In this document: piece by piece, positions 1 to 9,859 of the stretch
How the letters are laid out: the number at the start of each line of letters is the position of its first letter
Numbering within the stretch: position 1 is the stretch's first letter
DNA from: Nemertoderma westbladi
Lineage: Eukaryota; Xenacoelomorpha; Nemertodermatida; Nemertodermatidae
Direction of reading: 5' to 3'
DNA: 64,000 nucleotides
Assembly (NCBI GenBank): GCA_032718475.1
Contig: JAUCBJ010007293.1
Span: 1 to 64,000, forward strand
The notes under the pieces: generated by a model
What the model was told of the DNA's origin: nothing
The model's database searches: none
Seen by the model: only the letters and a program-made list of their open reading frames with translations
Program-made: the position numbers and the translations under genes

Positions 1-193
1 AGTGGTCAGAAACTAACACGAGACAAAAGATGATACTTAACTTTACCATACTTAGCAGTACACAGATTACATGAATCATTTTATTTTTGACGTTCTCCCG
101 TTAAGAAAAATAAAATGATTCATGTAATCTGTGTACTGCGAAGTACGGCATCGTTAGGTATCATCTTCGCTCTTGTATGAATTTCTGACCACT
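1..193. mobile_element. Fold-back MITE, nearly all terminal inverted repeat
   Basis: The first about 90 bases are repeated in inverse orientation up to 193, with outer ends AGTGGTCAGAAA and TTTCTGACCACT and a short unpaired centre near 95-115. It codes for nothing. The right end is followed by TATATATA, which fits a TA target site as used by Tc1/mariner elements, but the left flank lies outside the window, so the target duplication cannot be confirmed. The superfamily is an inference from the TA flank; the inverted repeat itself is plain in the sequence. Confidence 0.85.
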
Positions 194-429
194 TATATAT
201 ACAACTAGTAAGATAATGAAGAAATTATTAAGGAAATAACACAATGTCAGAGTGAGAACAAAAAAATTAGATATGGTATCAATATATTACCATGAAGATT
301 ACTAGAAGTGATGAATTTTATTAAAAACATTCACTTATATATATATAAATTTGTGATGTGGCATAGTCAACGAAGAAGAGATGGTACGTGTCATAATCAT
401 CGACGAATAAGAAAAGAGATGGAGTGCAA
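194..429. other. AT-rich intergenic sequence, nothing recognised
   Basis: No open frame, no inverted repeat and no resemblance to the repeats found elsewhere in the window. Short TA-rich runs occur near 335-350. Confidence 0.5.
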
Positions 430-1080
430 CGTGGATGAATGGTTGGTTGTCTGAATAGGAAATACGTGAAAGAATATGAATCATAGGGTTGTGTGTGTAA
501 TAATCAATAATTATTATAATAAAAACGTGCAGTATATAATGTTAGTGGTGGTAGCCTTTCAATATGACACAGATGCTGCGGGATTGGTTAGGTTGAGTAA
601 CTACTATGCAAATGTTGTTTGTATACGTGTAGCCGGGACGTGGATTGGTGACAGCCGTGGTGGAGTTGGCAATCAATATAATATCTGATGTAGTTGGTGG
701 CCACGTTGTCAGCATATACAGTATACAGTGGTTGGTTGGTTGGTTGCGTGAATAGGAAATAACTATGGAAATGTTCGTATTCGTGTAGCCGGAAACGTGG
801 TGGATTGGTAGGCTGCTCGGTTGGTTGGATTGGTGACAGCCGTGGTAGAGTTGGCGATCGAATCGATATAATAGGGTAGTGTGGGGCTAGCCACACGATG
901 AGAGGTTTGGGTACGCGAAGATGAATATGCTATGGTTGGTTGATGCAACGACACGAACCAATACGCGCGGGTGGTAACAGCTGTAGGAGTAAGGAGGGCA
1001 TCGTGAGGTTAGGCTACGCGTAGGTGATAGGCAGCGATTGGTTGAAGGCAACGAGGCGAATCAATATTGATGGTGACAGA
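430..1080. repeat. Degenerate tandem duplication rich in GGTTGG
   Basis: Several phrases recur two or three times with changes: GAATAGGAAATA near 454 and 750, GTGTAGCCGG near 628 and 784, and GTGACAGCCGTGG near 650 and 832, each followed by a GAGTTGGC-AATATAATA tail. Spacing between the two best copies is roughly 155-180 bp. GGTTGG runs separate the copies. Short open frames here are by-products of the repeat. It looks like a decayed minisatellite or nested duplication rather than a gene. Confidence 0.55.
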
Positions 1081-1201
1081 TGGTCATTAAACACCTCGAT
1101 TTAGCACCGGAATTTGGCATTTTTTAATTGCCTCCGAGATGTGGCCCGTAGCCCAGGCTAGGGAGGAGTGAGTGGAGGGCTATGCTTCTCCTACTACTTA
1201 T

Positions 1202-2422
1202 ATGTTATTGGCCATTCTGCTGGTGTATCAAATGATACCAGGTTGGTGTCACAATCTATTGGAGACCTTCTTCCCAATAGTTGTGGAAGACCGGGATTGG
1301 TCGAAAACTCTTATTGGTGCATTACTTGCAATGTTTTCATTGGTCAGACTCATAATATACATTACTTTCACACATTCTATCAACAATTGGGGAACTCATA
1401 TCTCTTTGGGTCTATTTGGCATTATTGGGGCACTTTCACAGTTAGCCTTTGGGTTTGTAGAATATATCCCGTATCATAAGAAGGAATTATATACAGTCAC
1501 ATGTTTTTCACTGCGCATCATCGAAGCTGTTGGACTCAACATTAGTTACATGTATTCATTCAGTCTATTGATGGAATTGTGGCCGACACAAAGAACATTA
1601 TTAGCTAGTCTAGCAGTTGTTTTCAGCAACATAGGATTCATGGTTGCACCAGTTTTTGGTTCTACAGTTTTTGCTGCTTTGGGTTTTGAATTCCCTTTTA
1701 TTATATCAGGATTAATGTTTCTCATTTTCGTCCTTTACTGCTGGATAGAGTCACCAGCTTATCTTCATGACAGATGTGAATCGACAGAAGTCAGACCAAC
1801 TTATATTGGAGTTCTGAGGAATCCAGCTTTTTCAGTCATATTTTTTTTGAATGCATATTATAGCTTAATTATATCATTTACCGCTACGAACTATGCTGCA
1901 TACATTTATCACACCTACAGTGTGAACCAATACAACATTGGTCGGATTTATATGATATTTCCGATTCTTCAATTTTTCAATGGTCTAACAATGACTTTAA
2001 TGATGAAGAAGTTGAATCATACTGTCATACCAACGGTAGTTGGTTCAATGATACTAGCAGTATCAATGCAACTAATAGGCCCCACAGAACTACTCGGGTT
2101 ACCTCATGATCTTTCCATCTCTATTGCTGGATGTGCTCTAGTAGGATTCGGATCTGGAGTATTTCAAACACCTGCTCTGGAAACCCAAACACGACTGTCT
2201 GTGAATGTGTGTGGTTATCCTGATAATGTTGACACTAGAACTCTTCTCCAACAAATGTTTAGAATAGCAACATCTATCGGGAATATCATAGGTCCTATTT
2301 TTGGTGGATTTCTCAACGATTACTTTGGAGTGCAAGCAGCAAGTTCGCTTCTAAGCCTGTTGGGGTTGCCTTTTATGATATCTTTGGTGGTTGTGTTTGC
2401 TTTCAGATTTCGTGTTGGCTAG
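1202..2422 (+). CDS. MFS transporter, SLC18B1-like (copy A, open)
   Basis: An intact intronless frame of 406 residues from the first in-frame ATG at 1202; the frame is open upstream to 1172 but only with a GTG, which is not a plausible animal start, or with a missing upstream exon. The protein is almost entirely membrane, with about twelve hydrophobic segments in two halves. The stretches GLNISYMYSFSLL, GFEFPFIISG and SIGNIIGPIFGGFL sit where SLC18B1 relatives carry their RMLDA-, GYEVPFI- and SIG-GP-GGF- motifs. That family moves amines such as polyamines out of the cytosol into vesicles; substrate here is unknown. It differs from copy G (55181-56464) at only about 15 residues and shares its 3' flank to about 2740. 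The sequence 5' of 1200 is unrelated to that of G, so the promoter or first exon has been replaced and expression is uncertain. Confidence 0.8.
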   Translation: MLLAILLVYQMIPGWCHNLLETFFPIVVEDRDWSKTLIGALLAMFSLVRLIIYITFTHSINNWGTHISLGLFGIIGALSQLAFGFVEYIPYHKKELYTVTCFSLRIIEAVGLNISYMYSFSLLMELWPTQRTLLASLAVVFSNIGFMVAPVFGSTVFAALGFEFPFIISGLMFLIFVLYCWIESPAYLHDRCESTEVRPTYIGVLRNPAFSVIFFLNAYYSLIISFTATNYAAYIYHTYSVNQYNIGRIYMIFPILQFFNGLTMTLMMKKLNHTVIPTVVGSMILAVSMQLIGPTELLGLPHDLSISIAGCALVGFGSGVFQTPALETQTRLSVNVCGYPDNVDTRTLLQQMFRIATSIGNIIGPIFGGFLNDYFGVQAASSLLSLLGLPFMISLVVVFAFRFRVG

Positions 2423-2745
2423 GTTAATCGAAACCCATTATGGTGGGAGATGTTTTATTGTTGTCATGGCGTACTGCATCTGCGACTTACTATATTCAAA
2501 CTATGAACTGTACAGTTGGACTTATTTAATGTTTTATCACTGGAAATTGATATTCCCCTGACTATTAATGTTGTTTGGTGGTTATAACTAAATCATGAGA
2601 TCCTTCTGATTAGAATAATCATTAATTATGACTAAATTAGGTAATAAGTATAAAAATTTAATATCCTTTTCCAGAAGGGTTTTACATAACAGTAGTTTGT
2701 AAGCAATGGGGATGAAAGGGACAAACGGTGAAGGGGAAATATATG
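2423..2745 (+). other. 3' flank of transporter copy A, shared with copy G
   Basis: The sequence after the stop matches 56465-56755 after copy G with small indels, then the two diverge. This suggests a common 3' UTR carried along in a duplication. Part of the start (GGTTAAT-AAACCCAT-ATGGTGGGA) is also found after copies C, D, F and H. Confidence 0.7.
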
Positions 2746-2809
2746 TCTAAGTTTGTAGAAAATACCACCGGATTTGTTATTATTTTTTGAGTACCTGACT
2801 TAATTATTT

Positions 2810-2850
2810 TATCTTCGGTGGTTGTGTTCGCTTTTAGAATTCGTGTACAT
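2810..2850 (+). repeat. Stray duplicate of the transporter C-terminal end
   Basis: About 35 bases here (CTTCGGTGGTTGTGTTCGC and on to TTCGTGTA) repeat the last codons of the transporter, 420 bp downstream of the real C-terminus at 2385-2420. It has no open frame of its own and marks an old partial duplication. Confidence 0.65.
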
Positions 2851-2932
2851 TATATCTATTGTAACTAGTGGTGGCTGCTCTGATCTTATGTTTAATATTG
2901 CTAATGATGCAATGATGCCTGGGGCATCTTAA

Positions 2933-2951
2933 CCCCCCCCCCCCCCCCCCC
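2933..2951. repeat. Poly-C tract (19 C)
   Basis: An uninterrupted run of 19 C, one of fourteen G or C runs of 13 or more in this otherwise AT-rich window. Confidence 0.9.
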
Positions 2952-3032
2952 TAGCGACGCTGTAAGCGGATTCAATTCCCTTGTATTATCCACCCGAAAA
3001 TGGGACCAGTGGCATTTTACCGATATAGTTGG

Positions 3033-3622
3033 CGATACGAGATTACTAATAATAATCGCCTCATAACCAACTCGGGGGGGGGGGGGGCGACACAGGCCCT
3101 AAAGCCACAGAGAGAGGTGAGAGGTCAAACCACCTCACAGGGAGAACACAGCTAGTCAAGGCTAGCGGCAGGGGGTTACACTCACAGGGAGTGCCAAAGT
3201 GACAATTAGTATATAAGCCAATAGCGGGCAGGGGAGCACGTAGGGAAAGATAGGAAAGCATCCATTGGGTAGCAAAAGGCCGAAGTAGAGTAGAGGTGAA
3301 ACCAATATCTATGTGTATCAATCATATAGTTATCATGATTACTGATTTACCGGTCAGTTCATTAATCACAGAGTTGCAGACCGGTTATAGTTTTAACCGT
3401 CACTTCGTTATTCTACATACTGCTGTTGTAATTCTGTATTGCAATTTCGGTCATATACTGTCATACGTTCTGTGCTATTATCATTGGAACATTAACATCG
3501 AGAAACACAAACTCTGTTATTTTTCCCCAACGGCCTTCGGCCAAAAGGACACTAGCCCAGCAGACCAGCAGTTAAGTGACGCATACAAATCTTACCCGGT
3601 CGGGATCTCAGATCCTGTCACA
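3033..3622 (+). repeat. Left long terminal repeat
   Basis: Matches 7800-8392 from CGATACGAGATTAC to GATCCTGTCACA. It contains a 14-G run at 3074-3087 and a TATATAAG box at about 3212 that could serve as the promoter. Short open frames inside it appear in both repeats and are not genes. Confidence 0.85.
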
Positions 3623-5106
3623 GTTAAAAACTATCCAGCTTACAACAGACTGTGACCGCAACACATAAAGATGAGCGAACAGACGCCCCGAGAATCAGAG
3701 GGAGAAAGAACGCCGCCGCGGACCCCGGACGACACCAACCAACGACAACAGGCCTCGACGAGATGGTACCGGCCAGCCACTCTGAATTCGCCAATGAGGG
3801 ACGATCCGAATGCCCAAGCGGAAGGCAGCCGACAATTACGAGGAGGGAAGGACAAAGATGAGTCGATGCGAGACAGCGACAGTCGGAGTACCGAAGTCGC
3901 TGGCCAGCCACAGGCCGAAGGCGACGGTAGGGCCGCCGGTACGACGCCAGACAAGGATGGAATTTAGAGTCAACGAGGAGGATGTCGGGACGAGTGATCG
4001 CCTACGACGGGCGTACAACGCCACGAAGAAACTACTGAAAGTGGCTAAGGAGGGGAGAAAGGTAGACCAGCCTAAACTATACCAGAGGCTAGGTGAGTCG
4101 AATAAACATTTCCGTTACTTAGTCCATTTTGGACAGGGAGAACTGGCGAGTGAGAGAGTGAGGGGGGTCGCCACAGAACTGTTTGAATTGTGGCGGTCCG
4201 AGGTAATGGAGCCAGATGTAGTGTACATAGGGCCTTTCCTAGTGGATGCCAGGGGAATTAAGTTAGTGGGATGGGCGGACCCACACGACGGCGAATCCGA
4301 GGTTAACCCCGAGGATTTGGTGTCGTCGGTTAGTAAGAACCCCAGTAAATGGGGGAAAATTAGTAGGACAGAGAGACGACGGGAGTCCGTCTTGACCGTC
4401 CACTACATCCTCAACTAAAGCAAGAAGGGTGTTAGAGATAGATCTGGAGTGTCAACTAGACATTGTGGCGCTGGATCAAAAGGAACTGGAGAGGCAGTTA
4501 GATGAGGGAACTGCACTATTAGAGAGGGAGAGAGAATTAGCGAGAGAGTGTAAAGAGAGAGCCAAGAGGGTGGCGAGAAACTATAGGGAGCGGGAGGAGA
4601 GAGAGATGAGTGAGCGCAAAGAGCGGGAGGCAAGAGTAGAGAACGAATGAAAGGAGCGGGAGACAAGAGAGGTGAATGAATGAAAGGAGTATGAGACAAG
4701 AGAGGTGAACGAGCGTAGAGAGCGGGAGGCGAGAGAGATGGAATTGGCCAACCAAAGTATGAGGGAGGATAGAGAGGGAGAGAGCGGGAAAGCGTATGCA
4801 GGATGATATACATACCTGGTTGAGGGGGCTTATGCAATACCAAGTGAAGCAAAAGCACCGGTTAGAACTGTTAAAGTTGGGATTATCCGAGAGTGAGGCT
4901 GGTTCGGGTAGTATTTATGAGGAACCAGAGTTGATTGAAACCTTTGTTAATACCCCACTTACAGGTACTGGACGACAGACCCAGGACTGGGGGGGGGGGG
5001 GGGGGGTAATGGTAATAATACGTTGGAGGGAGTTAATATTAATAGTACCGTAATAGACAACCCTAATCAAACCTTTCTTGCAGGAAATAATATTTTACCC
5101 GGTAAC

Positions 5107-5226
5107 AATAACCCTAATTTAAATGTGCAAAATAATCTAAATAATAACCCTAATTTAAATGTGTAAAATAATCTAAATAATAACCCTAATTTAAATGTGC
5201 AAAATAATCTAAATAATAACCCTAAT
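5107..5226 (+). repeat. 36-bp coding repeat, three units, Asn-rich
   Basis: Three near-identical 36-bp units at 5107, 5143 and 5179 encode a 12-residue Asn/Leu repeat inside gag. The middle unit has CAA changed to TAA, a stop. A partial fourth unit follows. Confidence 0.85.
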
Positions 5227-5393
5227 ACTGAGGATAATAATTTAAAAAATAATTTAGGTAACAATATTACGTTAAATGACCCTGAAGAAATTAACCAAAA
5301 TAATATGATTAGTAATAATGTAACGAATCAGGGCGAGATTGATAATGGAGCAATTAATGCAAACGTAGGGGGAACAGGTGGCCCGGCCAACAA

Positions 5394-5570
5394 GAGCTTG
5401 CAAGGCCACGCAGTTGCACAGGGAGTAGTGGGGGTGAGTCAACCCAACGAGAGCCTGCAAGGCCACGCAGTTACGCAGGGAGTAGCGGGGGGTGAGTCAA
5501 CCCAATGAGAGCCTGCAAGGCCACGCAGTTGTAGAGGGAGAAGCAGGGCTGAGTAAACCCAGCGAGGGTA
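5394..5570 (+). repeat. 57-58-bp coding repeat, three units
   Basis: Units begin at 5394, 5451 and 5509 and share GCCTGCAAGGCCACGCAGTT. The second unit has one extra G in its G run, which shifts the gag frame. The encoded unit is about 19 residues with SLQGHAV. Confidence 0.85.
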
Positions 5571-7799
5571 GAGATAATGCGTCGACTAGAGAGGGGCGTA
5601 GGGGCGAAGTAAGAGGTGACGGATGGGGGGGGGGGGGGGGGGGCTACGGGCACCCCACCACAAGCGATTAGTGGCGAGAGGGGGGGGGGCAGAGAATGCC
5701 CCACAAGCGTCGGCGGACAATGCACGCGGAGAGTTAGGTGAACCGCGGCACCCGACGACAGAGAATAGTAGGGGTATTGCGAATATCCCCAGAACCATCC
5801 AACTGGGCAGAGAGAGAGACGTTGGCGCCGTGAGCGGGTGAGTGAGAAGACGTTGAGCCCAGTCGGAAGATGGAGTAAGAACAGTGGAGTTTATCCGGGA
5901 GGTCGAAGCGAGATCTCACGAGGAGGATCACTGCACTGAAGTCAGACGAAGTGAAGAAAATAGAAGGAACGTTGCCACGAGCAACCAGAGAGGAAGGACG
6001 GACAGTGAACAGTCGGTAGTCGAGATGGAGTTAGAGAGCCGGTGGGGTCAAACTCCGGGAGATTGCCGTCGCCCCGGAGAGACACAACCTGGTGAGATAT
6101 ACCATACACCTGGAGAAGGGTATAGGATGTACCGTTGCGAGGACGAGGACAGGAGAGGGGATCGAAGGGAAACTTCCCGACAGAATGTAGCTGCCGATCG
6201 AGAATATGGTAGTCGCGGGGAAGACTTCTTGGAATATTCGAGAAGAGATTAAACTTCGGTCCGGAAGGATACAGGCAGACTGCAGGACATACTGTAGGCC
6301 TTATTGCACATACTATACTATAGGCCATGCTGGGAGAGATAGTGTAGGCGATAGGGTAGTGCGGACAATGGGATTAGACCCGGAAGTCACGGCATACATA
6401 CCGGTAGGTAGGCAAGAAGTGGATAGGCCTATACCAGTACCTGCACACCAGTATGACTATAACATGCAGGGATATAATATATACCCAGGGGAGGGAGGAG
6501 CTATTGCCGATAGGTGCATGGGCCCTAACATGAAAACATCAACCCCAGTACCAAATATAACACCGGTGGGGGGGGGGGGGGTGATATTCCCCCATTGCAA
6601 TATCAGCATTACACTCAACCAAGAACAAAAACCCCAAACCCCCTCAGACCCAAATAAGTCGTGTGACACAGAGATATGGAGGGGACCGTTACCCCCGATG
6701 ATATATCCAACACAGAGTAAGACAACAGGCCCGACGGACGAACCGCACCCGACAGCAAGGGAGTCTGTATCACAACCATCGAGCGTGCTAGAGGTACAAG
6801 CGATGGGAATGGCAATACTCATTGACGCTCTAAAGACCAGGATCGAGCTACCACCAGTGGAGCCGTTCAAATTCGATGGCAATACCTGCAATTCCAGCGT
6901 ATGTACAGTAACGAAATATTAACGAAGAAACTGATGCAGGCGGAGTGCCTAAAATACTTACAAGTTTATACAGGGGGGCCAGCATACGACATCTTAAGGC
7001 AGTGCCAAGGTATCGAAGATGGATTCACGACTGCATGGCGGGCCCTAGACAGGGAATTTGGACATCCTGCTAAGATCATCCGGCAAACATTAAGGGGGAT
7101 AACATCAGGCGGACTACAGGATAACCCTGTCAGCATCAAGACCTTCGCGAATAAAGTCGAAAAGGCGCTGATTGTGCTAAAGACCCTAGATGCACCTTAC
7201 GAACTCAACGCATCGAATAACATCACCACAATAGCGCAGGCACTACCGATCTGGCTGAGGAATAAGTGGAGAAAGATCGCCTTCTCCGCCCGGGAGAAGA
7301 AGGGTGCAGAGCCAGGGCTAGAGGAGATGTCGAACTTCCTTAACTATGAGGCGGAACTAATCATGGACCCAGTCTACAGCGAGGATAGTCTGGGGAGGGT
7401 GCCGAGAGCCGAATACAACAGGCCGAAACCAGAGCACAGTGTGGCAAATGCATTACCAAAGTTAAGAGAGTCACTACCATACGCAGCGACATAGGGGACA
7501 GCAAGTCCACAGATAGCTGGGAGTAGGGCCACACCGTGGCACGATCAGGGACAAAATAACAACACAAACTAATACAATCCCAACACACCCAGTAGGCCAA
7601 GTCCAAATAATAAAAACACTAGACCGCTAGGAATGAATATACACGTGGCGCTGTATAAAGAAGGCTACAATCCAAAATACTATTGCCAATTACACACAAA
7701 CGCATTCCACCAGACCATGAACTGCAAGCATTGGCAAGCGTTGCCTAAACAAGATCGGTTAGCCTAGGCGAGTAGAAATGGAATTTGACATCAATACAT

Positions 7800-8392
7800 C
7801 GATACGAGATTACTAATAATAATCGCCTCATAACCAACTCGGGGGGGGGGGGGGGGCGACACAGGCCCTAAAGCCACAGAGAGAGGTGAGAGGTCAAACC
7901 ACCTCACAGGGAGAACACAGCTAGTCAAGGCTAGCGGCAGGGGGTAACACTCACAGGGAGTGCCAAAGTGACAATTAGTATATAAGCCAATAGCGGGCAG
8001 GGGAGCACGTGGTGAAAGATAGGAAAGCATCCATTGGGTAGCAAAAGGCCGAAGTAGAGTAGAGGTGAAACCAATATCTATGTGTATCAATCATATAGTT
8101 ATCATGATTACTGATTTACCGGTCAGTTCATTAATCACAGAGTTGCAGACTGGTTATAGTTTTTAACTGTCACTTCGTTATTCTACACACTGCTGTTGTA
8201 ATTCTGTATTGCAATTTCGATCATATACTGTCATACGTTCTGTGCTATTGTCATTGGAACATTATCATCGAGAAACACAAACTCTGTTATTTTTCCCCAA
8301 TGGCCTTAGGCCAAAAGGACACTAGCCCAGCAGACCAGCAGTTAAGTGACGCGTACAAATCTTACCCGGTCGGGATCTCAGATCCCGTCACA
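7800..8392 (+). repeat. Right long terminal repeat
   Basis: Direct copy of 3033-3622, with a 16-G run at 7841-7856. It ends GATCCCGTCACA, after which the sequence is unrelated to the element interior. Confidence 0.85.
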
Positions 8393-9859
8393 GACACCAC
8401 TGCCCTAGAATGACAGTTGTTTTCCAAATATCTCACTGCGCGTGCGTATGCATTTGTGTCCATAATTTTAGGAAGCCAATAATGTAACTAGTCCTATCCT
8501 ACCTTGTATAATAATGAAAACTGTTTAACTGGTGATCTCTTGCAACTGCTGGAAGGATCCAAGAATTGGAGGTTGGTCGGATCCAAGAATTGGAGGTTGG
8601 ACGGATCCAAGAATTGGATGTTGGATGGATCCAAGAATTGGGTGTCCTCATTTCTCACACGTGTTTGTTTGTGTGTGATTGTTTGTACACACAACTTCTT
8701 GCACTTACTTAATATTGATGGAATTGGATGAAACATTGATGATAGGTTCATTATCGGACCTAGTTGTGTATGCAAGATTTTGGTTACGACGGACCTGTTG
8801 GTTGCACATTGGCGGATGTTGGTTGCCTATTGGACGTGCTTTCTGCAAAATTTCGCTTTATTTCGTTTAGAATTGTAGAAGATACATTTCTTACAAACAG
8901 TGTTTTTTATCATACAATTTACTACTATTGTACTACAGTATGTGTACTACTATTGTTTACTACTATAATATTGATAGCAATGGATCCGTCCATTATTGCC
9001 CGCTCTCGGTTGGCAAGCTTGTCCATTAATGTATTATCTGATGTGCTTGAACATAAATTTTTCTGATTAGTATAATTATGGTAGGAATGTTTATATTTTA
9101 ATTTGATATTAAATATTATTAAATATATATATATAAATACTGTAACTGTGAGGGTGTCGCAGATCTTGGACTGGGCTGGGGTTCGGGGACGATGCTGGCC
9201 TTCGGGGTGCTGACGTCCCAGACTCCTACTAGAATTTAGCGGTACTTTTATTGCGTTGTCGTATTCAATTATCTTTTGCTCAGGTTTATTGCTGCATGCT
9301 TTTACTGACTGACTGTATATTGATGTAATTCACTTTAATTTATAATTAATTATACTATGACAGTAGTTTTCCAATTATTTCTCATGTGTGTGTGTATGCA
9401 TATGTCTCCATAATTGAATTATTAGTTAATTAATTAATATGATAAATAATTTTTTAATATATATTTAATATCCCCATCAATTGTTGTATCTTGAATTATC
9501 CACACACTATATCCAGCCCAATATGGTTCATAGATCATTTGGTAGATCATTCAGTCTTCCCAATTATCCATGGTTGTTGCAATTTCGTTTCTCCCAAGTC
9601 CAAAATAGCTTTAAAGTAAGTCAATAATATATGTCATAGCCAGTCATCCACAGAAACCTACCTTCTAGTGCTGGTTGCCAGAAAAGTTTAATTATTACCT
9701 CGTATTTACTTCTGAAGCAATATTGCTCGCCCCACAAGGTAGGTGGTATAATACAACATATAATAACATCCAGGTAAAAATGAATGATATATTTGTTTGT
9801 GCCAAATAGATAAACAAAATTTAACAATAAGTTACACCAATAACTACTGTATAATTACC
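8393..9859. other. Intergenic, no gene; short dispersed repeat
   Basis: AT-rich and without a credible gene. About 55 bases near 8412-8470 (TTTTCCAA-AT-TCTCA then GTATGCAT then GTCTCCATAATT-like) recur in altered form near 9360-9415. Otherwise nothing recognised outside the 24-bp minisatellite listed next. Confidence 0.5.
8555..8650. repeat. 24-bp minisatellite, four units
   Basis: GGATCCAAGAATTGG starts at 8555, 8579, 8603 and 8627, exactly every 24 bases, with variable last bases. The frames through it are open in both directions only because 24 is a multiple of three. Confidence 0.9.

Larger units (their letters stand above)
3671..7767 (+). pseudogene. Broken gag polyprotein of the LTR element
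   Basis: Reading order is preserved but the frame changes several times, often at G runs (4989-5006, 5625-5643, 6568-6581). In order: a hydrophilic N-terminus from ATG 3671; a conserved gag N-terminal block (about 3960-4415) that recurs at 16907-17254 and 48260-48610; a Glu/Arg-rich coiled coil (4429-4790) with in-frame stops; an Asn-rich repeat (5107-5226); a 57-bp repeat (5394-5570); a basic linker; a DUF1759-like capsid segment (6901-7494) with the typical FGHPAKI and RNKWRKI motifs; and a BEL-style zinc knuckle (C-H-C near 7683-7728) before TAG at 7765. Gag would package the element's RNA. The breaks make this copy non-functional as it stands, unless the G-run lengths are assembly errors. 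Confidence 0.75.
3033..8392 (+). mobile_element. LTR retrotransposon carrying gag but no pol (BEL/Pao-type, TR-GAG-like)
   Basis: Two direct repeats of about 590 bp (3033-3622 and 7800-8392) bound a 4.2-kb interior. The repeats differ by about a dozen substitutions plus different G-run lengths. The interior holds one broken gag reading order that ends with a DUF1759-like segment and a zinc knuckle, and the right repeat begins 32 bases after the gag stop. There is no room for protease, reverse transcriptase or integrase. Such gag-only elements depend on another element's enzymes. Unusual points: the repeats do not start with TG, I see no convincing primer-binding site after 3622, and no clear target duplication. 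Confidence 0.75.

Noticed and set aside
476-954. Small frames on both strands
   Set aside because: Confined to the GGTTGG-rich degenerate repeat, with no conserved motif and mutual overlap.
1172-1201. GTG as the start of transporter A
   Set aside because: A GTG start is not expected in an animal nuclear gene; the first in-frame ATG is at 1202 and aligns with a Met conserved in copies C, F and G.
3061-3321. Open frame on the - strand, repeated at 7791-8090
   Set aside because: Lies inside both LTRs, opposite to gag, and is rich in residues created by the G run; no coding signs.
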